Shown here: positions 16,458 through 26,505 of the stretch, piece by piece
Layout of the letters: every line of letters starts with the position of its first letter
Position numbering within the stretch: the stretch's first letter is position 1
Assembly: GCA_963931635.1 (NCBI GenBank)
Contig: OZ007034.1
Location: 248,001 to 312,000 of the forward strand
Direction: 5' to 3'
DNA from: Caccoplasma sp905210875
GTDB lineage: Bacteria; Bacteroidota; Bacteroidia; Bacteroidales; UBA11471
DNA: 64,000 nt
The notes under the pieces: generated by a model
What the model was told of the DNA's origin: nothing
Seen by the model: the letters and a program-made list of their open reading frames with translations, nothing else
The model's database searches: none
Program-made: the position numbers and the translations under genes

Positions 16458-18977
16458 TCAGCGATACGCACCCGGCACGCCGTCGGAGGTGAGGGTCTCG
16501 ACCGAGATGTCGAGGCCGTGGGTGGTGCCGTTGTTGTAGAAGGTTACCTGCGCCCGGCCGAGAGAGTCGGTCGCCACGGCCGGATTCCAGTAGAGCGTGC
16601 GACGGTAGTCCTGCTCGTCGGGCAATACCCCCTGGCTGTAATCGACGTGATAAAACTCCGCCGGTATGGAGTAGCCTTGCAGGGTGGTCTGTCGATAACC
16701 CGGCTTTTCGTACTTATACTTGTCGTCGGGATAAGGTATGAGCCGTATGACTACACTGTCCATATTTTCCGTAATCTGTATGCGTTCTATACTCCGCAAC
16801 GGTATAGTCTCTACACAATTCAAACTGTTCCAATTATCGCCACAGAACTTATAGACTTCGTCCCGGCACAAGAAATGGACGCGACGCCCCCGATAAAAAC
16901 AATCGTGTATAAGTTTCAAACGCAATGTTATCGAATCCATAACATACATATACCTATCCATAAAGTAGGGATTGGTGCGACGAAGAAAATCGACGATATT
17001 ATCGGCATAGTCGCGCACCTGGGTGTCGATCATCTTATCGACTTCTTCGGCTACGACATACTCGATGGCCGGACGTTGGGAGTCCATTAACTTTCGGGCC
17101 TTGACCTCCACCTCTTCAAGGTTATGCACCTTGATGCTGTCGGGCAACTCCGAGACCAGGGTATCGGGCAGGTCGTAGGTCTCATCGGTGTAGGTGATGG
17201 CCGAGGGGCTCTTCTCGGCCAGCTCCGTCTCTTCGACGTTCAGGCTCCGGGCCGTGGGACTGAAATACCGGTCGAGTTCGACCATGTAGGGGGCGTTCTT
17301 CTTTTTCCCCCGCTTGTTGGTGATTTGGGTCTGTATCACCATGTCGTTTTTCCCCCAGATGTCGCTGTCAGAGAGGAAGGTGAAGCGTCCCAGCGAATCG
17401 GTGAAGCAATGCCCCCGGCTGTTGGTTAGCTCGGAATAGACCCATACCGACAGTTCCACGCCGGCTTTGGCACGGACACCGAAGAGGCGGTAATCGTAGA
17501 CCTGCCCCTGCACCATGATGCCCTCTTCGACCCGGTGGACGGGCTCGAAGGGCTCTACGCCGGCCTGCTGACGCCACTCGTAACGCCGCCAGCCCTGCAC
17601 CAGCAGCAACAGGTCGAGTGCAGCCCGGTGTTCGGCGTCGTCGGACTCGAAATAGTATCCGATGTTTTCGATGTATCCTTTGACGTCGGACTCCAACAGC
17701 AGGTTGGCCGACAGCGTGCTGGCGTAGTGCGTGGGTATCTCTGTACCGGCATCGCGCACCGATACCGACAGGGTCGTTGCCACCGGGCGGCCCGCCGCGT
17801 CGGTAACATGCAGCGGCAGGGTGATTTTTTCGTAGGGTCGGTAGCTGCTTTTCTGCCCGTCGACGGTGATGTGCAGCTGATGGTCGTCTCTCTGATGGTA
17901 GGCCAACCGCTCGCCCAGGACTTCGCCTTCGGGGGTGAAGAGCGTGATTTGCTGCACGCCGACGGGAAAGTCGGCCTTGCTCAGGTGAAGCTCGGCTTCT
18001 TCCTGTTCGCGCAGGTCGGCAACTTCGAAGGCGTGGGCGATGCCCCGGCAGCTGACGGTGAGGCCTACCCACCCGCCTTGGATGCCCCGGCTTCGCCGTA
18101 TCTTGATGTGCAGGCTGTCCCGGCCGCTGTTGTCGACCCCGAGTGTGTAGCCGGCGGCCTTGGCCTCGGGCAGGGTGTAACGGTAGGTCTTGCCGTTGTA
18201 GGTGATTTCGGCACGGCAGGGTTTGTCGCCGGGAGTGAGGGTGAAGCTTCCCATGCCCTGGTGACGGGTTTCCAGTGTCGCGACGGGGCGCTCGTCGGAG
18301 TCGTAGACGGTGCCGCTCACCGCCACGCTGCGGCCTTCGTCGTCGACGGCCTTGAAGGCTACCCGGCCGGGTATTCCCTCGACCAGCTCTCCGCCTTCGG
18401 GGTAAAAACTCAGGTTAAGCGATTTGTAGTCGGGTGCGGCCGCGCGTTCTTCGGGCACTCGCTGGGAGCGCGGGTAGCGGGTGATTTTCATTCCATACTG
18501 CCCCGCCTCTTCGGGCCGGTCGAAAACCGGAAACACCCGTGTATAGTAGCTACCTTCCCAGTTGAGCATCACACGCGTATAGGCCCGTACTTCGTAGAAG
18601 CCAGCTACCAACAGCGGCGAGGTGAGGGCGAACTCGCCGTGGCACCGGCCTCCTTCTATCTTCAACTTCTTTGTCTCGACGATGCGCCCCTCGGGGGTGA
18701 GCAGCTCGACATAGAGCACCTTGCTCATCTGGGTGGGTCGCAGCTGCGGCGCGGTAACCACATAGGCGGCAAACCACATGGTCTCACCCAGGTAGTAGCC
18801 CGTATTGTCGAAGTGCAGGTAGACCTTCTCCTGCGGATTGTACTTCCCAAAATGATTGTACGCCTTCACCCAATCGGCCATCGCCAATATGCTGCTGTCG
18901 ACTTGGGAACTCAATTTGGCGGGGAAACAGACTCCCAACATGAGTATCCACGCCACGAAAAAACATCGGCCATTCAT
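16458..18977 (-). CDS. Secreted MG2-domain surface protein with TonB-plug-like region
   Basis: 839 aa with a signal peptide (MNGRCFFVAWILMLGVCFPA). The region after the signal, PQEKVYLHFDNTGYYLGETMWF, is the start of an alpha-2-macroglobulin MG2-like domain; further beta-sandwich domains fill the middle, and one segment around residues 490-560 looks like a carboxypeptidase-regulatory fold. The part about 640-760 resembles the plug domain of TonB-dependent receptors (RIQI tract with short beta-strands), but no beta-barrel follows. Bacteroidetes carry many such proteins of unknown function. It is convergent with the trp operon and appears to be a single-gene unit. Confidence 0.7.
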   Translation of the reverse strand: MNGRCFFVAWILMLGVCFPAKLSSQVDSSILAMADWVKAYNHFGKYNPQEKVYLHFDNTGYYLGETMWFAAYVVTAPQLRPTQMSKVLYVELLTPEGRIVETKKLKIEGGRCHGEFALTSPLLVAGFYEVRAYTRVMLNWEGSYYTRVFPVFDRPEEAGQYGMKITRYPRSQRVPEERAAAPDYKSLNLSFYPEGGELVEGIPGRVAFKAVDDEGRSVAVSGTVYDSDERPVATLETRHQGMGSFTLTPGDKPCRAEITYNGKTYRYTLPEAKAAGYTLGVDNSGRDSLHIKIRRSRGIQGGWVGLTVSCRGIAHAFEVADLREQEEAELHLSKADFPVGVQQITLFTPEGEVLGERLAYHQRDDHQLHITVDGQKSSYRPYEKITLPLHVTDAAGRPVATTLSVSVRDAGTEIPTHYASTLSANLLLESDVKGYIENIGYYFESDDAEHRAALDLLLLVQGWRRYEWRQQAGVEPFEPVHRVEEGIMVQGQVYDYRLFGVRAKAGVELSVWVYSELTNSRGHCFTDSLGRFTFLSDSDIWGKNDMVIQTQITNKRGKKKNAPYMVELDRYFSPTARSLNVEETELAEKSPSAITYTDETYDLPDTLVSELPDSIKVHNLEEVEVKARKLMDSQRPAIEYVVAEEVDKMIDTQVRDYADNIVDFLRRTNPYFMDRYMYVMDSITLRLKLIHDCFYRGRRVHFLCRDEVYKFCGDNWNSLNCVETIPLRSIERIQITENMDSVVIRLIPYPDDKYKYEKPGYRQTTLQGYSIPAEFYHVDYSQGVLPDEQDYRRTLYWNPAVATDSLGRAQVTFYNNGTTHGLDISVETLTSDGVPGAYR

Positions 18978-19075
18978 CTTTTTACAAAATTTACATTGAT
19001 TGCAATTTACATAAAAATGACCGATTTATCAAATTTTCGACAACATATTTTCCCTCTCCAATAATCATTTAAAAG

Positions 19076-19110
19076 CGAAAGCCACTGCCCGATACGGGCA
19101 GTGGCTTTCG
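19076..19110 (-). terminator. Terminator after rimO
   Basis: A 15-bp perfect stem (19076-19090 with 19096-19110) and 5-base loop. On the minus strand it is followed by CTTTTAAATG, so it ends the PBP1A-ftsY-rimO transcript. Confidence 0.85.
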
Positions 19111-19131
19111 TATTTCAAAACGGAAAGGCAA

Positions 19132-20427
19132 TCAGGCCAATGTGGCAAAAAGCTCAAAAGGCTGTACCGAGGTTACCTTCACCTCATAAAATTCACCGAT
19201 TTGCAAAGGTTCCGTTTTTTCAATAAGAATTTCGGGGTCGACTTCGGGCGAATCGTACTCGCTGCGCCCCACATAGTAGTCGGCCTCTTCACGGTCGACA
19301 ATGACCCGCAGGCGTTGCCCGACCTTGGACTGGTTTACTTCGAGTGAAATCGCTTCCTGCTCGGCCATCAGGGTATCAAGCCGCTGCTGCTTCACGGCAT
19401 CGGGCACATCGTCGGTGTAGTGGCCGGCCGAATAGGTACCCTCCTCCTCGGAATAGGCAAATGCCCCCATGCGCTCGAAACGAGCTTCGCGCACAAACTG
19501 CAACAGCTCCTGAAAGTCGGTCTCGGTCTCACCGGGGAAACCCACCATGAGGGTCGTGCGCAGATGGATGCCGGGCACCTCCCTGCGGATACGGGCCAAC
19601 AGCTCCTCGGTCTCGCGACGCGTTACATGCCGGTGCATACGTGCCAGCACGCCGTCGCTGATGTGTTGCAGGGCAATGTCGAGATACTTGCACACGTTGT
19701 CGTGCCGGGCCATGACGGGGAGCAGGTCGAGCGGGAAACGGTCGGGGTAGGCATAGTGCAGCCGTATCCACTCCACACCGGGAATGGCGGCCATGCGGTC
19801 GACAAGTTCGGCGATGCGGAACTCTCCGTAGAGGTCTTTTCCGTAATAGGTCAGGTCCTGTGCGATGATTTGGAACTCCTTCACTCCCCGGGATACGAGT
19901 ATCTCCATCTCGGCCACAATGTCTTCGATGGGTCGGGAGACGTACCGGCCGGTAATGATGGGTATGGCACAGTAGGCACACATGCGGTCACATCCCTCGG
20001 CAATCTTCACATAGGCATAGTGGGGAGGCGTGGTCAGTTCGCGTTGGAGGCGCAGGTCGCTCCGATAGGCCTCGCCCAGGTCGTCCAGCAGAGCGGTATA
20101 GTCGAACTTGCCATAGAACTTGTCGACCTCGGGTATCTCGCCCACCAGCTCGGTCATGTAGCGCTGCGAGAGGCAACCCATGACATAGAGTTTGCGAATC
20201 TTGTGCCGTGTCTTGGCCTGCACACAAGAGAGAATCATGTTGACCGACTCCTCTTTGGCGTCGCCGATGAAGCCGCAGGTATTGACTACCACAATCTCGC
20301 CCTTTACCTCGGGAGCGTCGTGATGCACATCATAACCAGCTTCGCGAAACTGACGCATGAGAAACTCCGAGTCGACCAGATTCTTGGAACAGCCGAGGGT
20401 AATGAAATCGATACGATTTTTTATCAT
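19132..20427 (-). CDS. rimO: Ribosomal protein S12 methylthiotransferase RimO
   Basis: 431 aa radical-SAM enzyme that adds a methylthio group to the conserved Asp of ribosomal protein S12. The N-terminal UPF0004 domain has Cys13 (LGCSKNLVDSE), Cys51 (NTCGF) and Cys85 (GCLSQRY) for the second iron-sulfur cluster; Cys146, Cys150 and Cys153 (CDRMCAYC) hold the radical-SAM cluster. A C-terminal TRAM domain is present. The LGCSKN start distinguishes RimO from the tRNA enzyme MiaB. It lies 15 bases after ftsY. Confidence 0.95.
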   Translation of the reverse strand: MIKNRIDFITLGCSKNLVDSEFLMRQFREAGYDVHHDAPEVKGEIVVVNTCGFIGDAKEESVNMILSCVQAKTRHKIRKLYVMGCLSQRYMTELVGEIPEVDKFYGKFDYTALLDDLGEAYRSDLRLQRELTTPPHYAYVKIAEGCDRMCAYCAIPIITGRYVSRPIEDIVAEMEILVSRGVKEFQIIAQDLTYYGKDLYGEFRIAELVDRMAAIPGVEWIRLHYAYPDRFPLDLLPVMARHDNVCKYLDIALQHISDGVLARMHRHVTRRETEELLARIRREVPGIHLRTTLMVGFPGETETDFQELLQFVREARFERMGAFAYSEEEGTYSAGHYTDDVPDAVKQQRLDTLMAEQEAISLEVNQSKVGQRLRVIVDREEADYYVGRSEYDSPEVDPEILIEKTEPLQIGEFYEVKVTSVQPFELFATLA

Positions 20428-20442
20428 GTGGGGTGTGGAATA

Positions 20443-21402
20443 TTAGTTATCTCCGAAGAGCGAATCGACAAACTCCCGACGGCGGAACGGTTGCAAGTCG
20501 CCGATGCCTTCGCCGAGACCGATATATTTCACCGGAGTCTTGAACTGATCGGATATGCCGATGACGACACCGCCCTTGGCCGTGCCGTCGAGCTTGGTAA
20601 TGGCCAGTGCCGTAACCTCGGTTGCAGCGGTGAACTGGCGGGCCTGTTCGAATGCATTCTGGCCGGTAGAGCCGTCGAGCACGAGCAAGACCTCGTGAGG
20701 CGCTCCGGGCACCACCTTGTCCATAACCTTCTTGATTTTGGTGAGCTCGTTCATAAGACCCACCTTGTTGTGCAGACGACCGGCGGTATCGATAATCACC
20801 ACATCGGCGTTATTGGCCTTGGCCGAACTCAGCGTGTCGAAGGCCACCGACGCCGGGTCGGCTCCCATCTTCTGCTTCACGACAGGCACACCTACGCGCT
20901 CGCCCCAAATCGAAATCTGTTCGACGGCGGCAGCCCGGAAGGTATCGGCCGCACCGAGATAGACGTTGAGGCCGTTTTTCTTGAACTGATAGGCCAGCTT
21001 ACCGATGGTAGTGGTCTTTCCCACTCCATTCACGCCCACCACCATGATGACATAGGGACGGGTAGCTCCCTCGGGTACGACGAAATCGTTTTCGTCGCCG
21101 GTATTGTTTTCGGTGAGCAGGGCAACAATCTCTTCACGCAAAATATTTTTCAACTCCGAGGTCGAGAGGTACTTGTCGCGGGCCACACGCTGCTCGATGC
21201 GCTCGATGATGCGCAGGGTGGTCTCTACTCCCACATCGGAGGTGATGAGAATCTCTTCGAGATTATCGAGTATGTCGTCGTCGACCGTAGACTTTCCGGC
21301 GACGGCACGGGCCAGCTTCGAGAACAATCCTTCCTTGGTCTTGGCCAACCCCTTGTCGAGTGTCTCTTTTTTCTCTTTCTGGAAAAAATCAAAAAATCCC
21401 AT
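20443..21402 (-). CDS. ftsY: Signal recognition particle receptor FtsY
   Basis: 319 aa from the ATG at 21402. The frame is open for 120 further codons upstream, but those overlap the PBP1A gene in another frame; MGFFDFFQKEKKETLDKGL is the usual compact Bacteroidetes start without the long acidic A domain. The NG GTPase domain is intact: P-loop GVNGVGKTTT at 123-132, DTAGRLH, TKLDGTAKGG and the closing GEGIGDLQPF. It docks ribosome-SRP complexes at the inner membrane for delivery to SecYEG. It sits between PBP1A and rimO. Confidence 0.96.
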   Translation of the reverse strand: MGFFDFFQKEKKETLDKGLAKTKEGLFSKLARAVAGKSTVDDDILDNLEEILITSDVGVETTLRIIERIEQRVARDKYLSTSELKNILREEIVALLTENNTGDENDFVVPEGATRPYVIMVVGVNGVGKTTTIGKLAYQFKKNGLNVYLGAADTFRAAAVEQISIWGERVGVPVVKQKMGADPASVAFDTLSSAKANNADVVIIDTAGRLHNKVGLMNELTKIKKVMDKVVPGAPHEVLLVLDGSTGQNAFEQARQFTAATEVTALAITKLDGTAKGGVVIGISDQFKTPVKYIGLGEGIGDLQPFRRREFVDSLFGDN

Positions 21403-21455
21403 ATCTCTAAGTTTTATATATAGCCGGGAAAACCGGGCAAATCGTTCTTTCTGTA

Positions 21456-23882
21456 TTAATCGAATATACCTTCGATTGCCTCCTCTTCGAGATTGACATC
21501 GGGCTCGGGCAGACTCTCCTTGGGCACATTCGGGTCGATAAGGCCTTCGCAAGGAATAAATATCGTAGAGTCGACGGCAAAGGTGTCGGCCGGGGTATAC
21601 ATGAGCGTAGAGTCGGCATAGACTTTCTGTATGTAAAGGGCGTAGATGGGCAGTGCCGTATTGGCTCCTTGTCCATCGGCCATCTTGTCGAAATGGATAG
21701 AGCGCTCTTCGCCGCCCACCCACACGCCGGTGGCCAACGAGGGGGTGAAGCCCATGAACCAACCGTCGGAATTGTTATTGGTCGTACCGGTCTTTCCGCC
21801 CATCTGTGCCTTGATGCCGTAGCGGTAACGCAAGCGTATACCGGTGCCATGGTCGATGACATCGCACATCATGGGGAGCATTTTGAGATAGGTCGACTCG
21901 CTGAACACCTCCGACACCTGGGGGGCAAAGTCGGTGATGACATTGCCGTAGTTGTCTTCGATACGAGAGACGTAGATGGGGTCGATGCGCAATCCGTGGT
22001 TGGAGAATGCCGTGTAGGCGGTTACCATCTCCTCGACCGAAACGTCGGCCGAACCGAGGCAGAGGGCCATCACCGGATCGATATACCCCTTGATGCCGAA
22101 CGAGTGCATCAACCGCACCAACGACTGGGGCGAGAGACGGCTCATGAGATAGGCCGAAATCCAGTTGACCGACTTGGAGAGACCCCAGCGCAGGGTAACG
22201 TACTCACCCGAGCGTTCGTTGGTCGAGTTGCGGGGCGACCACACCTCGCCCGTGGCCCGGTCGAAGATGTTGGGCTGCACGTTGGGAGCCAGGTCGCACG
22301 GAGAGTATCCCTCCTCCATCGCCAGCGTATAGAGGTAGGGCTTGACGGTCGACCCTACCTGACGACGGCTATCGGATACCATGTCGAACTTGAAGTTGCG
22401 GTAATCGATACCGCCCACATAGGCCTTGACATGGCCGCTACGGGTATCGACCGACATCATGCCGGTGCGCAGCAGGGTCTTGCAATAGCGTATGGAGTCC
22501 ATCGGCGTCATGGTCGTGTCGAGCGGACCGTTCCACGAGAAGAGACGCATAGGTACAGGGGTCGAGAACGAAGCGTCGATTTCGGCATCAGTAGCATCGT
22601 TGGCTTTCAGCACCCGGTAGCGCTCGCTCTGCTCTTTGGCGCGGTTCATAATCGTCTCTACCTCATCGGGGGTGAGGTCTTCGGTAAAGGGGGCATAGGG
22701 TTTACCCTTCTTCTCGGCCTCGAAGCGCGGTTGCAGATAGCCGCCCAAGTGTTCGGCGACGGCCTCCTCGGCATAGGCCTGCATGCGGGTGTCGATGGTG
22801 GTGTATATCTTCAACCCGTCGGTATAGATGTTATAGGGAGTACCGTCGGGCTTGCGGTTCTTGCGGCACCAGCCGTAGAGCGGATTGGTAGCCCAAGCGA
22901 TGGAATCGTCGACAAACTGCTGCCGCTGCCAGCCGCGGTAGTTGCGGCGATCGGGCTCACGCGCCGTCATCATCTGACGGATATGCTCGCGGAAGTAAGG
23001 GGCGATGCCGGCCTCGTGGCTGATGCGGGTAAAATGGGTGGTTATGGGGAGTGCCTGCAACGAGTCGCGCTCGGAGAGGGTGAGATAACCGGCCTTGTAC
23101 ATCTGGTCGAGCACAACATTCCGGCGTTCGAGCGAGCGGTCGGGATAGAGTATCGGGTTGTACAACCGAGGATTCTTACACATACCTACCAGCACGGCAG
23201 CCTCTTCGACGGTAAGCTCCTTGGGGCTTTTACCGAAATAAATCGTCGCGGCCGACTGCAACCCCACAGCCTCGAAAAGGAAGTCGAACTTGTTGAGGTA
23301 CATGTTCACAATCTCCTCCTTGGTGTAGAAATGCTCCAACTGCACGGCAATGACCCACTCAATGGGTTTCTGGAACAGACGTTCCTTCACGTTTCCGGCC
23401 GTGGGCGAATAGAGCAGCTTGGCCAACTGCTGGGTGATGGTACTACCTCCACCCGCACTCTTCTGACGCAGGATACCGCGCTTGACGACAGCCCGCAACA
23501 GGGCTTTGAAGTCGACCCCCGAATGCTCGTAGAAGCGCACGTCTTCGGTAGCCAGCAGGGCATCGATCATGGGTTGGGATATCTGGTCATAATCGATGGA
23601 GATGCGGTTTCCCTGTTCAAGGTAGAAACGGCCTATGGGGACCATATCGGCCGAATAGATTTCGGAGGCCAGCTTGTCTTTGGGGTTCTGCAACTCCTCG
23701 ATAGGCGGCATATAGCCGATACGCCCCTTGGAAATGGCATTGAACAGGAGACCTACGCCTACCAATACGGCAACAAACAGCACCCACAATACAATGACGA
23801 TAATACGGGTTATATCTTTCTTCCCGGCTTTTTTGTCGGGCGAAGAGGTGTTTTTTTCTTTCTGATGAGACAGTGTTGACAT
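21456..23882 (-). CDS. mrcA: Penicillin-binding protein 1A (transglycosylase/transpeptidase)
   Basis: 808 aa bifunctional class A PBP. A short cytoplasmic Lys-rich head, one membrane helix (~25-50), then the GT51 glycosyltransferase with Glu113 in ATEDVRFYEHSG and GGSTITQQLAK. The transpeptidase domain has S511TVK514, S571VN573 and K697TGT700. It polymerises lipid II and cross-links peptidoglycan on the outer face of the inner membrane. A C-terminal ~60-residue acidic tail is probably disordered. First gene of the unit with ftsY and rimO; a minus-strand promoter core lies at 23948-23955. Confidence 0.95.
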   Translation of the reverse strand: MSTLSHQKEKNTSSPDKKAGKKDITRIIVIVLWVLFVAVLVGVGLLFNAISKGRIGYMPPIEELQNPKDKLASEIYSADMVPIGRFYLEQGNRISIDYDQISQPMIDALLATEDVRFYEHSGVDFKALLRAVVKRGILRQKSAGGGSTITQQLAKLLYSPTAGNVKERLFQKPIEWVIAVQLEHFYTKEEIVNMYLNKFDFLFEAVGLQSAATIYFGKSPKELTVEEAAVLVGMCKNPRLYNPILYPDRSLERRNVVLDQMYKAGYLTLSERDSLQALPITTHFTRISHEAGIAPYFREHIRQMMTAREPDRRNYRGWQRQQFVDDSIAWATNPLYGWCRKNRKPDGTPYNIYTDGLKIYTTIDTRMQAYAEEAVAEHLGGYLQPRFEAEKKGKPYAPFTEDLTPDEVETIMNRAKEQSERYRVLKANDATDAEIDASFSTPVPMRLFSWNGPLDTTMTPMDSIRYCKTLLRTGMMSVDTRSGHVKAYVGGIDYRNFKFDMVSDSRRQVGSTVKPYLYTLAMEEGYSPCDLAPNVQPNIFDRATGEVWSPRNSTNERSGEYVTLRWGLSKSVNWISAYLMSRLSPQSLVRLMHSFGIKGYIDPVMALCLGSADVSVEEMVTAYTAFSNHGLRIDPIYVSRIEDNYGNVITDFAPQVSEVFSESTYLKMLPMMCDVIDHGTGIRLRYRYGIKAQMGGKTGTTNNNSDGWFMGFTPSLATGVWVGGEERSIHFDKMADGQGANTALPIYALYIQKVYADSTLMYTPADTFAVDSTIFIPCEGLIDPNVPKESLPEPDVNLEEEAIEGIFD

Positions 23883-23947
23883 CTGTAATTATTTTATTCG
23901 GCGGACGGACAGGCTTACACAACTGTCGCGACGGCACATATCCGTGT

Positions 23948-23955
23948 CAAAGATA
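23948..23955 (-). promoter_or_regulatory. Promoter core for the PBP1A-ftsY-rimO unit
   Basis: Exact TATCTTTG on the minus strand about 65 bases before the PBP1A start codon. It lies only 8 bases from the terminator of the preceding gene. Confidence 0.55.
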
Positions 23956-23963
23956 ATACAAAA

Positions 23964-23998
23964 AATCTTTCCCCTCTATTTTTGAGAGGGGAAAGATT
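23964..23998 (-). terminator. Terminator after the GT39-type glycosyltransferase
   Basis: 14-bp perfect stem (23964-23977 with 23985-23998), 7-base loop, followed on the minus strand by a run of T. Confidence 0.9.
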
Positions 23999-24032
23999 AT
24001 ACTTTCAAGCTACCGACAACCGTGGGTCAGAG

Positions 24033-25610
24033 CTATTCGGCGAGGCCAAATTTGGCAGCAGCGGCCCGACGGTCAAATTTCAACAGATAGGTGTCGGGAG
24101 CGGGCAGACGCGAAACAACGGGGAATAGCTCAGGATTCTTCTGTATGGCGGGATAGAGATAGAGAGGCGTAGAACTGAACCCGAGCTGTTCGAGTATGAC
24201 ATAATCGACCTTCTTCTTACACAGGTCTTTCACCACATCGTCGGGATTCTGCGAGAAGAGATACCGTTCGGGAAAATGCGACGGGGCAAAGTAGGAATAG
24301 AGTTCGGGCTTGCGGCAAGCCACCACGGTACCGGCGGGAAGCTGGCGCTCCATGGCCTTGGCCAACTCGAAATAGTTGCGATAGGCCGGCGGGAAGGGGC
24401 GACGGGCCACCTGGGATTGCACCGAGAGGGGTTTCATCATGGGAATCGCCAACAGGAGCAACACATAGACCCAACGCCCCGAAAAGAGGGTGTCGAGCGA
24501 CTTATGGAAAACACACCGGCCAGCCCACACCACAAGATGGTAGACCCCGTAATAGAAGAAGAGGTAAAGGAATGGCGCCACTGGCACTACATAACGGCTG
24601 CCGTTACCTCCGTGCCAGAGGGCGAAAAGGCCGATATTGGCCAGCAGGAATCCGAGGAACGGGAAACGGAGATTTTTACCCCCCAGCATCCAAGCTCCGT
24701 AAACAATCACTGCCAGGACAAGAAGGCCGGCCACCCAGCCGCCAAAGTCCGACGGTTGGGCATAGTCAATGGAGAGGAAGGGGAAGAGTATCTCGCGGAA
24801 GCCTTTGAGCACAGTCTCGTCGAAATTGGTTACCATCTTTGACCACATCTCACCGACACTCGAAACCGTACCCATCTCGGGGCGCCACGGATTGACAGTC
24901 ATAATCGTACCGAAGTAACGCGACTCGATGCCGTATGCCGCATTGCGCAGCGACCACGGCAAGAGCAGCAGCACAATGCCGCCCACAGCAGCGGCCGAGG
25001 CTTTCCACTCTTTGCGGAAGAGGAAAAACAGTACGACGGCAAAGAGTATCGAGGCTCCCACCGTGCGCACATAATAGGCGGCGACGGCTGCAACAATAGC
25101 CACATAGAACCACGGCGAACGGTAAAATGCCGTCAGCTTAGCGACCGTATAGAGATACAACGCCACAAAGGCCACCACGGTGCAGGCAAGATAGAGCATC
25201 TCCGACATGGCCATCGAGGCAAAATGCAGCAGATGCGGCGACAGGCAGGTCAGCAACATGGCGGTGAGAGCCACGGCCGGCTGTCCCGACAGGCGACGCG
25301 AAAGAACGAAAAGCATCAGCAACGAAAGGCACAGCAAGATGCCGTTGAGTATCTTGAAAAACAACAGATTGTCAATACCCAGCATCATGAAAAATGAGAG
25401 GAAGGCCGGATATCCGGGCGGGAAATGGCTGGCCGGAGCAAAGCCCGAAGGCGAGGCGTTGGAATAGCCGTGTCCGTCGGAGAGCGTGCGCGCCAACTGG
25501 ATATAGGAGGCGTTGTCGCCGTTCAAGTCGAGTTTTGAGTCGAAGCAATACTGATATGCACACACAAAGACTACGGCCAGAACCAGGAATGGCAGATACT
25601 TTTTTATCAT
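24033..25610 (-). CDS. GT39/ArnT-type membrane glycosyltransferase
   Basis: 525 aa with about ten or more membrane helices. The first periplasmic loop DLNGDNASYIQLARTLSDGHGYS has the Asp-containing motif expected of polyprenyl-phosphate-dependent (GT-C fold) sugar transferases, and FPPGYPAFLSF follows. It should move a sugar from a lipid carrier to an acceptor on the periplasmic side; sugar and acceptor are unknown. It follows the GT2 gene after 6 bases: a Dpm/GtrB-type enzyme that makes the lipid-linked sugar and a GT-C enzyme that uses it are a natural pair. Confidence 0.8.
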   Translation of the reverse strand: MIKKYLPFLVLAVVFVCAYQYCFDSKLDLNGDNASYIQLARTLSDGHGYSNASPSGFAPASHFPPGYPAFLSFFMMLGIDNLLFFKILNGILLCLSLLMLFVLSRRLSGQPAVALTAMLLTCLSPHLLHFASMAMSEMLYLACTVVAFVALYLYTVAKLTAFYRSPWFYVAIVAAVAAYYVRTVGASILFAVVLFFLFRKEWKASAAAVGGIVLLLLPWSLRNAAYGIESRYFGTIMTVNPWRPEMGTVSSVGEMWSKMVTNFDETVLKGFREILFPFLSIDYAQPSDFGGWVAGLLVLAVIVYGAWMLGGKNLRFPFLGFLLANIGLFALWHGGNGSRYVVPVAPFLYLFFYYGVYHLVVWAGRCVFHKSLDTLFSGRWVYVLLLLAIPMMKPLSVQSQVARRPFPPAYRNYFELAKAMERQLPAGTVVACRKPELYSYFAPSHFPERYLFSQNPDDVVKDLCKKKVDYVILEQLGFSSTPLYLYPAIQKNPELFPVVSRLPAPDTYLLKFDRRAAAAKFGLAE

Positions 25611-25616
25611 GGCTTG

Positions 25617-26369
25617 TTATTTTTTCTTTCGGGGGAAAAGTTTCGACTTACACAGGTGCCACTTGCACAGGCGGTAAACCACCGACACCCGCAGCACACC
25701 CAGTCCGTAGATACTGCTGCGAATCATGTTTATCGACGATGCCTCGTCGAAATATTTGGTGGGACAGGTTACCTCGCCTATCTCGTAGCCGGCCCAGAAG
25801 ATTTGCGCCAGCATCTCGTTATCGAAGACAAAATCGTCGGAGTCGACATTGTAATTGATGGCCCGCAGCACCTCGGCCGAGAAGGCCCGATAGCCGGTAT
25901 GGTATTCCGAGAGTTTCTGGTTGAGCAGGATATTCTGTGTGAGAGTCAAGATGCGGTTGGCCACATATTTCACCCAAGGCATACCGCCCTTACGGGCCCC
26001 TTTGCCCAGTATGCGCGAAGCCAGCACGACGGGATAGACCCCATTGGCTATGACATACGCCATCGAAGCGATGAGCTTGGGCGTATACTGATAATCGGGA
26101 TGCAGCATGATGACGATGTCGGCCCCCAGTTCCAGAGCGCGGTTGTAGCAGGTCTTTTGATTGCCACCATACCCCTTGTTGCGCTCATGCACGAGAATCT
26201 CCTTTATGCCGAGGCGGGCGGCCTCGTCCACCGTATTGTCTTTGCTGCAATCGTCGGTGAGAATCACCTCATCGACAATGTCAAAAGGAATTTCGTCGTA
26301 GGTCTGCTTCAAGGTCTTTTCAGCATTATAAGCCGGCATCACCACGACAACTTTCTTGTTTCCTATCAT
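25617..26369 (-). CDS. GT2 family glycosyltransferase, dolichol-phosphate-mannose-synthase-like
   Basis: 250 aa, cytoplasmic, single GT-A domain. VVVVMPAYNAEKTL begins the nucleotide-binding fold, TDDCSKDNT and LHPDYQY carry the acidic metal-binding residues (here an HPD rather than a DxD at the usual site). The C-terminus lacks the two membrane helices of GtrB-like proteins. It probably loads a sugar onto a polyprenyl phosphate for the membrane enzyme encoded 6 bases downstream. Promoter core at 26396-26403. Confidence 0.85.
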   Translation of the reverse strand: MIGNKKVVVVMPAYNAEKTLKQTYDEIPFDIVDEVILTDDCSKDNTVDEAARLGIKEILVHERNKGYGGNQKTCYNRALELGADIVIMLHPDYQYTPKLIASMAYVIANGVYPVVLASRILGKGARKGGMPWVKYVANRILTLTQNILLNQKLSEYHTGYRAFSAEVLRAINYNVDSDDFVFDNEMLAQIFWAGYEIGEVTCPTKYFDEASSINMIRSSIYGLGVLRVSVVYRLCKWHLCKSKLFPRKKK

Positions 26370-26395
26370 AAAAAATTAACGCATTGTTTACGAAG

Positions 26396-26403
26396 CAAAG
26401 GTA
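26396..26403 (-). promoter_or_regulatory. Promoter core for the glycosyltransferase pair
   Basis: Exact TACCTTTG on the minus strand, 27 bases before the GT2 start codon. Confidence 0.55.
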
Positions 26404-26505
26404 AATAAATATCCCGATTTATCAAGGCTTATGGTTACACATTTAAAATAACAAATTCCATACAAAAAAACATAATATTAAAAATTATTTATACCCACCC
26501 AATAT

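Noticed and set aside
19420..21423. Long plus-strand ORFs opposite rimO, ftsY and PBP1A (also 21669-23879)
   Set aside because: They are mirror frames of well-identified minus-strand genes, with low-complexity Gly/His/Val composition typical of shadows.
20443..21762. FtsY with a 120-residue N-terminal extension
   Set aside because: The extra codons overlap PBP1A in another frame and look unlike protein; the family start MGFFDFF is at 21402.
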